Source: Carboxydothermus hydrogenoformans Z-2901 (lineage in GTDB: Bacteria > Bacillota > Z-2901 > Carboxydothermales > Carboxydothermaceae). Taken from it: 64,000 nt of DNA. Location: assembly GCF_000012865.1 (NCBI RefSeq), contig NC_007503.1, positions 372,001-436,000 on the forward strand, in the 5' to 3' direction. The notes below the pieces were generated by a model. It saw nothing but the letters and a program-made list of their open reading frames with translations, ran no database searches and was not told where the DNA came from. Made by a program: the position numbers and the translations under genes. Below are positions 25,519 to 33,365 of this stretch, in pieces (position 1 is the stretch's first letter; each line of letters begins with the position of its first letter).

Positions 25519-27246
25519 GTGTCCTTTCAAGAGGTTGTAGAAAAAATTAGGAACCGGGTCGATTTAGTTGATTTAGTTAGCGAATATACCAGGCTGAAAA
25601 AGTCGGGAAGGAACTATGTAGGATTATGTCCCTTTCATAATGAAAAAACCCCTTCCTTTTCGGTTTCACCGGAAAAAAACCTGTATTACTGCTTTGGTTG
25701 CCAAAAAGGCGGCGATATTTTTAGTTTTATCATGGAAAAAGAAAGGTTGAATTTTAAAGAAGCCGTCTTTTATTTGGCGAAAAAATATAACATTGAACTT
25801 CCGGAAACGGGAAAAGCGTATAATAAAAACGAACATCTGTACCGAATGTTACTTTTAGCGGCAAAATTTTACCATGAAATTTTAAAAACCGAAGCGGCCG
25901 GGAAAGCCCGGGATTACCTGCAAAGCAGGGGTATTACCGAGGAAACGGTTAAAGATTTTATGTTAGGCTTTGCTCCATCCGCCAAAGCTTTGCCGGCTTT
26001 TTTAAGCAGTAAAGGTTATAATCCGGGGGAACTGGTTAAAATAGGAATTGTGACAAAAAGTTATAGCGGAAACTTACATGACCGTTTTGCTGGAAGGCTT
26101 ATCTTTCCCATATTCGACCGGGAGGGCCGGGTGGTAGGTTTTGGGGGAAGAGCCCTGGGCGAGGAAAAGCCCAAGTATTTTAATTCACCCCAATCGGTGA
26201 TTTTTGACAAGGGTAAGCTTTTTTACGGTTTTAAACAAGCTCGAACCACAATCAGGGAAAAAAGACAGGCCATTTTAGTTGAAGGATATTTTGACGTGAT
26301 TTCTTTACATCAGGCAGGAGTTAAAAATGCTATTGCGTGTTTGGGTACGGCATTTACCGAAGAACATTTAAATTTTTTAAAAAACTACGGTTATATTGAG
26401 GAAATAATCTTAGCTTACGATAGCGACCAGGCGGGAGAAAAAGCAGCCTATAGAGCACTGGAAATGCTGGTTCGGGCCAGTGCTGATTTAAGCATTAAAA
26501 TCATTCGTCTTGGAGAATTTAAAGATCCCGATGAGCTTATTAAAAATCGGGGAGCAACTGCTTTTTTAGAAGAAATAGAAAAAGCCAAAACTCCTGCGGA
26601 ATTTTTATTAGAATTAGAGCTTAAAGAAAAGAGCAGTTTAAATCTTAACGAACAAAGGGCGCTGTTAAAAAAGCTTATCCCTTATCTGGTTTTAGAATAC
26701 GAAAAAACTCCGGCTTTGTTTGCCGAAAGAATAGGCGGCATTGCCAGCAAGCTTAAAATGAGCGAAGGGGCATTAGTGGACGAAATTCGCCGAGAGATTT
26801 ATAAAAATGAAGAAAAATCTTTAAATAATTCAAGTTTTGGAGAAAATATAACTAATGAACACAAAAATTATGGCCTTTTAAAAGTTGAAAGTGAGTTATT
26901 GGGTTTGTTATTAGAATATCCTGAGTATCAAAAAGAATTTTTAAATGACTTTTTTTTCTATGAGTTTCAGGGAAAAAACCAGGAAGTCTTTAATTACCTA
27001 AAGGAAAATAAGTTCCCTGACCGGGAAGATCCATTATATAGTTACATGACCTATTTAAGGATTAACTGCCCGGAAGGGGATCCGAAGACCCTTTATGAAG
27101 GGTATGTTCGCTATCTTGAAGAACATTATAAAAAGCAGCAAGTTCAAAGGTTAACATTGGAAATATCTTTAGCGGAAAAAGAAGGAAACTGGGAAAAACT
27201 CCAGTTATTATTAAACAAACTGCAGGAACTTACCCAAAAAAACTAA
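25519..27246 (+). CDS. dnaG: DNA primase
   Basis: The product (575 residues from GTG 25519) has the CHC2 zinc finger ([16 protein letters not shown]...[10 protein letters not shown], about 38-64), the DnaG catalytic core with TOPRIM motifs ([14 protein letters not shown] and [12 protein letters not shown]), and a C-terminal DnaB-interacting region. It synthesises RNA primers. The longer reading from TTG 25453 adds a basic stretch but has no ribosome-binding site; GTG 25519 is preceded by GAGAGCGGTGA and fits the family's usual N-terminus. It lies between dgt and rpoD, the macromolecular-synthesis arrangement. Confidence 0.93.
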   Translation: MSFQEVVEKIRNRVDLVDLVSEYTRLKKSGRNYVGLCPFHNEKTPSFSVSPEKNLYYCFGCQKGGDIFSFIMEKERLNFKEAVFYLAKKYNIELPETGKAYNKNEHLYRMLLLAAKFYHEILKTEAAGKARDYLQSRGITEETVKDFMLGFAPSAKALPAFLSSKGYNPGELVKIGIVTKSYSGNLHDRFAGRLIFPIFDREGRVVGFGGRALGEEKPKYFNSPQSVIFDKGKLFYGFKQARTTIREKRQAILVEGYFDVISLHQAGVKNAIACLGTAFTEEHLNFLKNYGYIEEIILAYDSDQAGEKAAYRALEMLVRASADLSIKIIRLGEFKDPDELIKNRGATAFLEEIEKAKTPAEFLLELELKEKSSLNLNEQRALLKKLIPYLVLEYEKTPALFAERIGGIASKLKMSEGALVDEIRREIYKNEEKSLNNSSFGENITNEHKNYGLLKVESELLGLLLEYPEYQKEFLNDFFFYEFQGKNQEVFNYLKENKFPDREDPLYSYMTYLRINCPEGDPKTLYEGYVRYLEEHYKKQQVQRLTLEISLAEKEGNWEKLQLLLNKLQELTQKN

Positions 27247-27268
27247 CGAAGAAAGGGGGGAATGCGGC

Positions 27269-28381
27269 ATGAAGGAAATAATGCAAAATGAAAAGCTTAT
27301 GGAAATTGTTGAAAAAGGTAAAAAGCGCGGCGTTTTAACCTATAATGATTTACTTGACAGCTTACAAAACGTCGATATAAATTCGGAACAAATCGATGAA
27401 CTGTACGAATACTTGGCTAACCAGGGAATAGAAGTGGTACCGGAAATACCGGAGTTGGAGCTTGATTCTATTAATAGCTTAGATGACGACGTTGATTTTA
27501 AGCCTTCCGACATTGACGAGGTCGATTTAGATTTAACCATTCCGGAAGGGATTGCTATCGATGATCCGGTCCGGATGTATTTAAAAGAAATCGGCCGCGT
27601 TCCCTTGCTAACGCCGGAAGAAGAAATAGAGCTTGCCAAAAGGAAGGAAGAAGGCGATGAAGAAGCTAAAAGGAAACTTGCCGAAGCCAACTTGCGCCTT
27701 GTGGTAAGCATTGCAAAACGGTATGTGGGCAGGGGCATGTTGTTTTTGGATTTAATTCAGGAAGGCAATCTTGGTTTATTAAAAGCGGTGGAAAAGTTTG
27801 ATTATCGTAAAGGTTACAAGTTTTCCACGTATGCTACCTGGTGGATAAGACAGGCCATAACCCGGGCTATAGCTGACCAGGCCCGGACCATTAGAATTCC
27901 GGTACACATGGTGGAAACGATAAACAAATTAATTCGCGTCTCGAGAAATCTTCTCCAGGAACTTGGGCGGGAACCTACCCCGGAAGAAATAGCCAAGGAA
28001 ATGGGTATTTCTGAGGATAAAGTAAGGGAGATTATGAAAATTGCCCAAGAACCGGTGTCTTTGGAAACACCGATTGGAGAGGAAGAAGATTCTCACCTCG
28101 GAGATTTTGTCGAAGATCCCGATGCCAAAGCTCCCGTAGAAGAAGCTTCTTACACTTTACTGCGGGAACAGTTAGATGAGGTTTTAAAAACTTTAACCGA
28201 AAGGGAGCAAAAGGTCCTAAGACTTCGCTTTGGCCTGGATGACGGTCGTGCCCGGACCTTAGAAGAGGTCGGGCAGATCTTTGGTGTTACCCGGGAGCGG
28301 ATTCGCCAAATTGAAGCCAAGGCTTTACGAAAACTTCGCCATCCAAGCCGGAGTAAAAAGCTGAAAGATTTTCTGGAATAG
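27269..28381 (+). CDS. rpoD: Primary RNA polymerase sigma factor, sigma-A
   Basis: The 370-residue protein has a short region 1.1 and the intact regions 1.2 ([16 protein letters not shown]), 2.1-2.4 ([18 protein letters not shown] ... [16 protein letters not shown]), 3 and 4.2 ([20 protein letters not shown]). It is the housekeeping sigma factor. Length equals that of Bacillus SigA. It follows dnaG by 22 nt and is probably co-transcribed with it. Confidence 0.97.
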   Translation: MKEIMQNEKLMEIVEKGKKRGVLTYNDLLDSLQNVDINSEQIDELYEYLANQGIEVVPEIPELELDSINSLDDDVDFKPSDIDEVDLDLTIPEGIAIDDPVRMYLKEIGRVPLLTPEEEIELAKRKEEGDEEAKRKLAEANLRLVVSIAKRYVGRGMLFLDLIQEGNLGLLKAVEKFDYRKGYKFSTYATWWIRQAITRAIADQARTIRIPVHMVETINKLIRVSRNLLQELGREPTPEEIAKEMGISEDKVREIMKIAQEPVSLETPIGEEEDSHLGDFVEDPDAKAPVEEASYTLLREQLDEVLKTLTEREQKVLRLRFGLDDGRARTLEEVGQIFGVTRERIRQIEAKALRKLRHPSRSKKLKDFLE

Positions 28382-28418
28382 AAGTAAAAAATACCACAAA
28401 AATCTTTTAAAAAACTTC

Positions 28419-28447
28419 TTGACCAAATTAAAAATATCTCATATAAT
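28419..28447 (+). promoter_or_regulatory. Promoter of the tRNA cluster
   Basis: TTGACC (28419-28424), 17-bp spacer and perfect TATAAT (28442-28447), 29 bp before the first tRNA. Confidence 0.85.
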
Positions 28448-28476
28448 AAATCATGTCGCGGTAACAAATGAAATTC

Positions 28477-28551
28477 GGGCCCATAGCTCAGCGGTAGAGC
28501 TGCCGGCTCATAACCGGTAGGTCCCAGGTTCAAATCCTGGTGGGCCCACCA
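28477..28551 (+). tRNA. tRNA with CAU anticodon (elongator Met, or Ile2 after lysidine modification)
   Basis: Full cloverleaf: acceptor GGGCCCA / TGGGCCC, anticodon loop CTCATAA, T-loop TTCAAAT, encoded CCA. It lacks the three G-C pairs in the anticodon stem and the mismatched first pair of initiator tRNA, so it is not the initiator. Elongator Met and TilS-modified Ile cannot be separated by eye. Confidence 0.93.
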
Positions 28552-28586
28552 TGTTAAGGCCGGAAGGCTCGAAGTTAAGAGTATGT

Positions 28587-28662
28587 GGCCCCATGGTCAA
28601 GAGGCCTAAGACACCGCCCTTTCAAGGCGGTAACCCGGGTTCGAATCCCGGTGGGGTCACCA
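28587..28662 (+). tRNA. tRNA-Glu (UUC)
   Basis: Anticodon loop CTTTCAA with stem CCGCC/GGCGG; T-loop TTCGAAT; encoded CCA at the 3' end. Acceptor GGCCCCA pairs with TGGGGTC with one G-U. Only one base separates it from the next tRNA. Confidence 0.95.
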
Positions 28663-28663
28663 G

Positions 28664-28739
28664 GGGCGGTTAGCTCAGCTGGGAGAGCACCTGCCTTACA
28701 AGCAGGGGGTCGGCAGTTCGATCCTGTCACCGCCCACCA
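28664..28739 (+). tRNA. tRNA-Val (UAC)
   Basis: Anticodon loop CTTACAA with stem CCTGC/GCAGG; acceptor GGGCGGT / ACCGCCC; T-loop TTCGATC; encoded CCA. Confidence 0.95.
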
Positions 28740-28750
28740 AAGAATATAAA

Positions 28751-28779
28751 CCTCAAACCTGTAAGGTTTGGGGTTTTTT
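28751..28779 (+). terminator. Terminator after the tRNA cluster
   Basis: CCTCAAACC (28751-28759) pairs with GGTTTGGGG (28765-28773), then TTTTTT. Confidence 0.88.
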
Positions 28780-28864
28780 GTTTTTACTACCTTTTTTGGG
28801 GAAGATGCTGTATAATTATTGAAAATATAATTAAACATATTTAAAAAGTTACTCAGGAGGAAAA

Positions 28865-29563
28865 ATGGAGTTAACGGAAAGGTTAAAAGCGTTAGCAAAA
28901 CACGTAATTACCGGTGAACCTGCGGCTGATATTGGTACGGACCATGCAAAATTACCAATTTATTTAGTAATCCACAATATCTGTCCAAAAGTAATTGCTA
29001 CCGATTTAAATGAAATGCCACTGAATCACGCTCAGAGTGAAGTTAGAGAATACGGGCTTTTGGAAAAAATTGAGTTAAGACAGGGAGACGGGTTATCTCC
29101 TTTAAAACCGGGGGAAGTTAAAAGTGTGGTAATTGCGGGTATGGGTGGGAATACTATTGCGCGGATTATCGAAGGTCGACCGGAAATTGCCCGGGAAGTT
29201 CGCCTTATCCTGCAACCGATGACGGATAGTTATGCTTTACGCTTAAAACTGGTGTCAAGAGGTTACCGGATTATTGCCGAGGAACTGGTGGAAGAAAAAA
29301 GCAGACTTTACGAAGTTATTGTTGCTGAGGCCGGTAAAATGGAGAATTTAGATAAAGTTGAAATTGGCTTAGGACCGGTTTTGCTTAAGAATAGGGATGA
29401 ACTTACAAGAAAATATTTAACAGGGCAAAAAGAAAAATACCGGAAAATCCTGATTAATTTACAAAAGGCGCAAGTGAAAGATTTAGAAAAGGTTAGGGAA
29501 ATTAGTGAGATTTTAAATTATCTTAAGGAGGTGTTAAAAAGTTGGCCCATCCGCAGGAAATAG
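28865..29563 (+). CDS. trmK: tRNA (adenine(22)-N1)-methyltransferase
   Basis: The 232-residue protein matches TrmK/YqfN: MELTERLKALA opening, SAM-binding ADIGTDHAKLPIYLV (about 20-34), ATDLNEMPLNHA, VIAGMGGNTIARII (about 95-108). It would methylate N1 of A22 in the D-loop of certain tRNAs. CAGGAGG precedes ATG 28865. The last 22 nt overlap the next gene, as in the Bacillus yqfN-yqfO pair. Confidence 0.92.
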   Translation: MELTERLKALAKHVITGEPAADIGTDHAKLPIYLVIHNICPKVIATDLNEMPLNHAQSEVREYGLLEKIELRQGDGLSPLKPGEVKSVVIAGMGGNTIARIIEGRPEIAREVRLILQPMTDSYALRLKLVSRGYRIIAEELVEEKSRLYEVIVAEAGKMENLDKVEIGLGPVLLKNRDELTRKYLTGQKEKYRKILINLQKAQVKDLEKVREISEILNYLKEVLKSWPIRRK

Positions 29564-30648
29564 CGGCGGTTATAGAAGAAAAATTTCCACGGAAATTGGC
29601 AATGGAGTGGGATAATCCCGGCTGGCAGATTTATTTTGAAAAAGAAGTACATAAGGTCTTACTGGCTTTGGATATCACCGCAGCTACCGTTGATTTTGCA
29701 TTAAACGAAAAGGTTGATTTAATAATTACTCACCATCCCCTCTTTTTTAAACCGCTTAAGTCCCTGACTTTTGAGCGAAAGGAAACTCTGCCCCTGTTAA
29801 AACTTCTGGAAAAGCAAATTTCGGTGTATGCCATTCACACCAATTTAGATGTGGCTTTCGGGGGAATAAACGATTATTTAGCAGAGCTTTTAGAACTTCA
29901 GGAAGTTAAGCCCCTGGGGGAGGAAATTTTTGAGAAACTTTATAAACTTTCCGTTTTTGTTCCGGAATCCCACTGGGAGACGGTTAGAGAAGCGATGGGA
30001 GCTGCAGGAGCGGGTTTTATCGGCAATTATTCTCACTGTACTTTTAACACCCGGGGTATTGGGACTTTTTTACCCCTTGAAGGTACAAATCCGTATATCG
30101 GTGCGGTGGGAAAGCTGGAAAGGGTAGAAGAAGTTAAGATCGAAACAATTGTTCCGGAAAGACTTTTAGCAAAAGTGGTAAAGGCTATGTTAAAAGTCCA
30201 TCCCTATGAAGAGGTGGCGTACGATATCTATCCCTTGGAGAACAAAAATTATCTGGGAGGAATGGGAAGAATCGGGTTAACCGGTAAAAAAAGCTTTAAA
30301 GAGTTTTTAGCTTTAGTGGCGGAGAAATTAGGGATAGAAAATTTAAGATACGGGGGTGATTTAAATTCGGTTCCGAAAAAAGTGGCGGTGGTAACGGGAG
30401 CCGGCGGTAGCTATTGGCCAAAAGCTAAGTTTGCGGGGGCGGATATTTTTCTAAGCGGGGATATAAAATACCACGAAGCGGTTTCAATGATAGAAGCCGG
30501 TTTAAATTTTATCGATGCCGGGCACTGGGAAACGGAAAGAATATTTACTGAACTTTTGCTTCCCCTTTTAAGAAAAATTGAAGGCTTAAGTATTGTTGTG
30601 GAGATGGGGGAGCCGGTATTTAAATTTTTTAAAAGCAGCAGGGGGTAA
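29542..30648 (+). CDS. Nif3-like dinuclear metal-centre protein (YqfO type)
   Basis: A 368-residue NIF3/DUF34 protein with the PII-like insertion seen in YqfO. Metal-binding segments: ITHHPLFFKPLK (about 66-77), HTNLD (about 98-102), and the C-terminal DIFLSGDIKYHEA and DAGHWETE. TTG 29542 follows AGGAGGTG inside trmK. The family is widespread; GTP cyclohydrolase and metal-chaperone roles have been proposed but function is unsettled. Confidence 0.9.
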   Translation: MAHPQEIAAVIEEKFPRKLAMEWDNPGWQIYFEKEVHKVLLALDITAATVDFALNEKVDLIITHHPLFFKPLKSLTFERKETLPLLKLLEKQISVYAIHTNLDVAFGGINDYLAELLELQEVKPLGEEIFEKLYKLSVFVPESHWETVREAMGAAGAGFIGNYSHCTFNTRGIGTFLPLEGTNPYIGAVGKLERVEEVKIETIVPERLLAKVVKAMLKVHPYEEVAYDIYPLENKNYLGGMGRIGLTGKKSFKEFLALVAEKLGIENLRYGGDLNSVPKKVAVVTGAGGSYWPKAKFAGADIFLSGDIKYHEAVSMIEAGLNFIDAGHWETERIFTELLLPLLRKIEGLSIVVEMGEPVFKFFKSSRG

Positions 30649-30652
30649 TATT

Positions 30653-31366
30653 TTGCAGTATATTAGGGAATTATATATGTTTATGCTTTTAGAAGAAGAA
30701 GAGCGGAAATTAGCAAATGATGAGCGGATATTGGTTAATCGGGAAAGTTTTAATATGGCCCGGAAAACCTGGGAAAGCACCCGAAAAATATTTTATGAAA
30801 TTAAAGACGAGTTAGCAAAAACGGAAGAAGAAATCAAGAAATTAGAAGAGGAATTACTGGAATTGACTGACAAAATAAATGAGTTTGAGCAAAAGCTTTA
30901 CCGGGAAGGTACAAATTTAAAGCAAATTGAACAGTATCAGTTTAAGCTTGAATTATTAAAAAACGAGAAATCCGATAAAGAAGAGCGGTTACTGGAAATT
31001 ATTGACCGGGAAGAAGAATTAAAAGAAGAATTGAAAAAACTTAAAGATAAACTCACCAAGGGTAAAGAACGGCTTTTGAAATGGCAGGAAGAGATAAAGC
31101 TGGCAGAAGAAGAATATCGAAGAAATTTAGAGGCTCTTCGGCAAAAGTTAGCGCGGGAGCAAGAAAAACTTAAAGAAAATCCCTATTATGCAAAATATAA
31201 GGAGTTAAAAGAAAAGTATTTAAATCCGGTAGCGGTGGTAGAGAAAGAAACGTGTTATGGGTGTTTTATGAGTTTACCCTTTGAACTGACCAAAAAATTA
31301 AAGCTCGGGCAGGGAGAAGGAAGTATTTGCCCAAATTGTAAACGTTTGTTATATTATCCCGAATAA
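30653..31366 (+). CDS. Coiled-coil zinc-ribbon protein (DUF164/CdsZ type)
   Basis: The 237-residue protein is a long charged coiled coil (about residues 10-190, heptad-rich E/K/L) ending in a four-cysteine zinc ribbon (CYGCFMSLP ... SICPNCKRLLYYPE, residues about 202-237). This matches the C4-type zinc-ribbon family often encoded next to Nif3 proteins. TTG 30653 follows GGGGGTAA; an earlier frame opening at 30593 lies inside the upstream gene. Function of the family is not established; a role with nucleic acids or secretion ATPases has been suggested. Confidence 0.82.
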   Translation: MQYIRELYMFMLLEEEERKLANDERILVNRESFNMARKTWESTRKIFYEIKDELAKTEEEIKKLEEELLELTDKINEFEQKLYREGTNLKQIEQYQFKLELLKNEKSDKEERLLEIIDREEELKEELKKLKDKLTKGKERLLKWQEEIKLAEEEYRRNLEALRQKLAREQEKLKENPYYAKYKELKEKYLNPVAVVEKETCYGCFMSLPFELTKKLKLGQGEGSICPNCKRLLYYPE

Positions 31367-31462
31367 TGAAAATTTACAGATAAATAAAACAAAAAACGAC
31401 GAAAAAATTAAGAAATATCAGGGTTTTTATGGATTTGAGGTCATAAAAATTTTTTATTATTA

Positions 31463-31571
31463 TTGCAATTTACGGAGATATTACTTTATAATGAAGGTAA
31501 CTTCCTCTCTATTTATCCTTCAAATTTTAAGGCTATAAGCCCTCTTGAATAGGGCTTATAGCCTTTTTTTT
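31463..31571 (+). other. Possible short transcript: promoter and strong terminator
   Basis: TTGCAA (31463-31468), 18-bp spacer and TATAAT (31487-31492) would start RNA near 31499. A strong terminator, GGCTATAAGCCCT (31531-31543) with AGGGCTTATAGCC (31551-31563) plus eight T, ends it at about 31571. The hairpin also lies at the 3' end of the convergent rnpB gene. The RNA would be only about 70 nt. The hairpin may simply serve the upstream operon. Confidence 0.45.
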
Positions 31572-31780
31572 CAAGCGAGTAAGCCTGTAAGCCGAGTTCT
31601 GTCGAGGATGACCATCTATCTGAGACCTCTGTCACCAGAGGCCTTAAGCGACCAACCCGGGGACAGAGCGGGCCACTCTATAGTCCCCCTATTTGGTCTT
31701 GCTCCGGATGGGGTTTGCCTAGCCGGACAGTTACCTGCCCGCTGGTGAGCTCTTACCTCACCTTTCCACCCTTACCCTAC

Positions 31781-32221
31781 TGGAAGTTGGAGGTTGGAAG
31801 TTAGAAATTAGAAAAAACCTTATTTCCAATTGGCATATAAGCGATTTATTTTTTTAGCAAGTAATTCATACTCCTTATAAAAATATTGGTAAGTGTTTTC
31901 ATCTAAATAATTTAAATCCTTAGCAAAGTCCAGTAATACTAACACTTCATTACAAGAGCCAAGGCTATTTAAAATAAAACTTTTAAAAGTTAAAATTGAA
32001 CGTTTACGACCAAAGCCTTCCGCAATATTTAAAGGAATTGAAATTACGGCTCTGCGAAATTGACTTGCAAGCTCGTACTGCTCATATTTGGGAAAAGTTG
32101 TTATGATTTTATATATTTCAAGAGCAAGATTATAAGAAGTTTGGTAAACTTCTAAATCTTTAAAGGAGTAAATCATTTAATTTCTCCTTTCCAACTTCTA
32201 ACCTCTCACCTCCAACTTCCA
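31781..32221 (-). other. Protein-coding intervening sequence inside rnpB
   Basis: This 441-nt insert has perfect 14-bp terminal inverted repeats, TGGAAGTTGGAGGT (31781-31794) and ACCTCCAACTTCCA (32208-32221), with further imperfect complementarity inward (TTGGAAGTTAGAAA against TTTCTCCTTTCCAACTTC). It encodes one S23-family protein. Intervening sequences of this type are known within 23S rRNA genes, where RNase III cuts them out and the rRNA stays in pieces. I know of no report of one in RNase P RNA, but could not search. Confidence 0.92.
31820..32176 (-). CDS. Four-helix-bundle protein of the 23S rRNA intervening-sequence (S23/IVP) family
   Basis: The 118-residue protein opens YSFKDLEVYQTSYNLALEIY and carries the family core SIPLNIAEGFGRK (about residues 48-60) and LGSCNEVLVLLDFAKDLNYL (about 73-92), matching S23/four-helix-bundle proteins. 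ATG 32176 is preceded by GGAAAGGAG, so it is probably translated from the interrupted RNA. Members elsewhere are encoded within 23S rRNA intervening sequences and their function is unknown; the bundle is thought to form pentamers. Here the host gene is rnpB instead. Confidence 0.9.
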   Translation of the reverse strand: MIYSFKDLEVYQTSYNLALEIYKIITTFPKYEQYELASQFRRAVISIPLNIAEGFGRKRSILTFKSFILNSLGSCNEVLVLLDFAKDLNYLDENTYQYFYKEYELLAKKINRLYANWK

Positions 32222-32372
32222 ATAAGGCGGTTTGTTTCTGTGGCACTTTCCTTGGAGTCGCCTCCACCGGGCGTTACCCGGCATCCTGCCCTATGGAGCT
32301 CGGACTTTCCTCAGGGATTTCTCCCCGCGGTCATCCGGCTTACTCGCTTTTATTCAGTTTTGCCACTAAATA

Positions 32373-32401
32373 ATTATAATTTTTTCCTGATACCTCTGCA
32401 A
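32373..32401 (-). promoter_or_regulatory. Promoter of rnpB
   Basis: On the minus strand TTGCAG (complement of 32396-32401), 17-bp spacer and TATAAT (complement of 32373-32378) lie about 25 bp upstream of the mature 5' end of the RNase P RNA. Confidence 0.7.
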
Positions 32402-32419
32402 GCAACAAATAATGGTATC

Positions 32420-32743
32420 TTACATTTCGGGTTCGATATAAACGGCAGTTCCTGTTGCAACTACCATGAGCATTGACTGCCCAACACTTTCATAGTCTAA
32501 ACTTATGCCAATTACGGCGTTTGCTCCAAGTCGTTTGGCTCTCTCACTCATCTCATTTAAAACTATATTTCTTGCTTCTTCCAGCTGTTGCTCATAAGCT
32601 CCCGACCGACCGCCAATAATATCGCTAATGGATGCAAGTAAATCCCGGATAAAGTTTGTTCCCATGATTGCTTCTCCGGTTACAATACCCAGATATTTTG
32701 TAACTTTAAAACCATCCAATCTTCCGCTTGTAGCTAAAAGCAT
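32420..32743 (-). CDS. YbjQ/UPF0145-family protein
   Basis: The 107-residue protein matches YbjQ: LGIVTGEAIMGTNFIRDLLA, GGRSGAYEQQLEEAR and AKRLGANAVIGISLDYE. The family forms pentameric beta-rich rings of unknown function and is sometimes called heavy-metal-binding. ATG 32743 follows GGGAGG. It lies just upstream of rnpB on the same strand, but rnpB has its own promoter overlapping the 3' end of this gene. Confidence 0.87.
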   Translation of the reverse strand: MLLATSGRLDGFKVTKYLGIVTGEAIMGTNFIRDLLASISDIIGGRSGAYEQQLEEARNIVLNEMSERAKRLGANAVIGISLDYESVGQSMLMVVATGTAVYIEPEM

Positions 32744-32827
32744 TAAAGGACACCTCCCGGGTATTTTTTTTTTATTTTAACAAAAAATAAGCTGTAATAA
32801 TAGGGAAAATAAGTTACCTTATTAGTG

Positions 32828-32844
32828 TGTCGAGTAATGTCGAA
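32828..32844 (+). promoter_or_regulatory. Tandem Spo0A-box-like repeats
   Basis: TGTCGAG (32828-32834) and TGTCGAA (32838-32844) are spaced exactly 10 bp start to start, like tandem 0A boxes (consensus TGTCGAA). They lie between the divergent ybjQ gene and the RNA region at 33.0 kb. Confidence 0.35.
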
Positions 32845-32922
32845 AAAACTCATTATTTGTAACCATTTCTTAACATTACCTTAATATATTAGTAACAATT
32901 ATCAATTATTATGAAAACGAAA

Positions 32923-32992
32923 GGACAAGTCGGGAGGACAAAAAGAGGTCCCCCCCTCCCCACTCCCAATCCCCTCCTCCCGATAAATGTCC
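32923..32992 (+). other. Hairpin with C-rich loop; G-quadruplex motif on the minus strand
   Basis: Outer stem GGACA (32923-32927) / TGTCC (32988-32992) and inner stem CGGGAGGA (32931-32938) / TCCTCCCG (32975-32982). The loop has C tracts of 7, 4, 3 and 4, so the complementary strand holds four G runs with 1-3-nt loops, a strong G4 motif in AT-rich DNA. As RNA, the UCCUCCC and CCCCUCCC stretches resemble C-rich loops of sRNAs that pair with ribosome-binding sites. Confidence 0.6.
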
Positions 32993-33005
32993 CTGAATTT
33001 AAAAA

Positions 33006-33307
33006 ACAGCTCCCGCTTTAGTTCTTGCAAGGGAACTTAGGCGGTATAAGCTAAGGTTTTAAAAGAACAGGAAGCTCTAATTTAAGATAACGATGGGTAG
33101 CGGTTAAGGCATATATGGAAGCAAATATTGAGCTTTTGATGCTGGCAGAAAAAGGGCAGCAAACAAGCAGGGTATGTCTGAAATCTAAAGAAAGGGTTTT
33201 AAAAGTTTTTAAAAAAACAAATAAGAGCTTTTGGAGGAAAAAGACAAGCAAAAAGCGGGGCTGTTCTTTAAATCCCTCCACCGGTGGCCGAAAAGCCACC
33301 TTTTTTT
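33006..33307 (+). ncRNA. Candidate structured non-coding RNA with its own terminator
   Basis: A long-range helix closes the element: ACAGCTCCCGCTTT (33006-33019) pairs with AAAGCGGGGCTGT (33252-33264), 13 bp with one bulged U. Inside, GTTCTT (33021-33026) pairs with AAGAAC (33063-33068) around AACTTAG / CTAAGGTT, and GAAGCTC pairs with GAGCTTT. A clear terminator follows: GGTGGC (33283-33288), CGAAAA, GCCACC (33295-33300) and seven T. Reading frames through it lack ribosome-binding sites. It matches no RNA family I recognise (not tmRNA, SRP RNA, T-box or a common riboswitch; 6S RNA cannot be excluded). The next gene has a separate promoter. Confidence 0.6.
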
Positions 33308-33330
33308 ATTATTTTTTTTAAATAAAGAAA

Positions 33331-33339
33331 TGGTATAAT
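33331..33339 (+). promoter_or_regulatory. Extended -10 promoter of the DMT transporter gene
   Basis: TGGTATAAT (33331-33339) is a perfect extended -10, located after the terminator at 33283-33307 and 27 bp before the GTG start, so the transporter gene is not under control of the upstream RNA. Confidence 0.65.
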
Positions 33340-33365
33340 TAATTCTAAAAACGGAGGTTTTGGGA

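Larger units (their letters stand above)
31573..32349 (-). ncRNA. rnpB: RNase P RNA gene, interrupted by an intervening sequence
   Basis: Read on the minus strand, the two parts together form a bacterial type-A RNase P RNA. P1 is a perfect 13-bp pair (AAGCGAGTAAGCC at the 5' end, + strand complement 32337-32349, with GGCTTACTCGCTT at 31573-31585). Conserved region GAGGAAAGTCCG is complementary to 32301-32312; GGAGCAAGACCAAATAGGGG and ACAGAAC (complement 31596-31602) are present in the 3' part. Subtracting the insert at 31781-32221 leaves 336 nt, a normal length. The insert sits at the tip of helix P12: six host bases on each side (CCUUAU / GUAGGG in the RNA) pair and stack directly onto the insert's terminal inverted repeat. 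All catalytic-core elements remain intact. Confidence 0.95.

Noticed and set aside
28477-28551. Initiator tRNA-Met
   Set aside because: The anticodon stem lacks the three consecutive G-C pairs and the acceptor has a normal first pair.
31545-31748. 67-codon plus-strand reading frame
   Set aside because: It is antisense to the 3' part of rnpB; the conserved RNA explains the sequence.
32240-32476. 78-codon plus-strand reading frame
   Set aside because: It lies antisense to the 5' part of rnpB and its promoter and has no ribosome-binding site.
33051-33321. Opposed reading frames of 82 and 68 codons
   Set aside because: Neither has a ribosome-binding site, both are basic low-complexity translations, and the region is better explained by the RNA helices and terminator.
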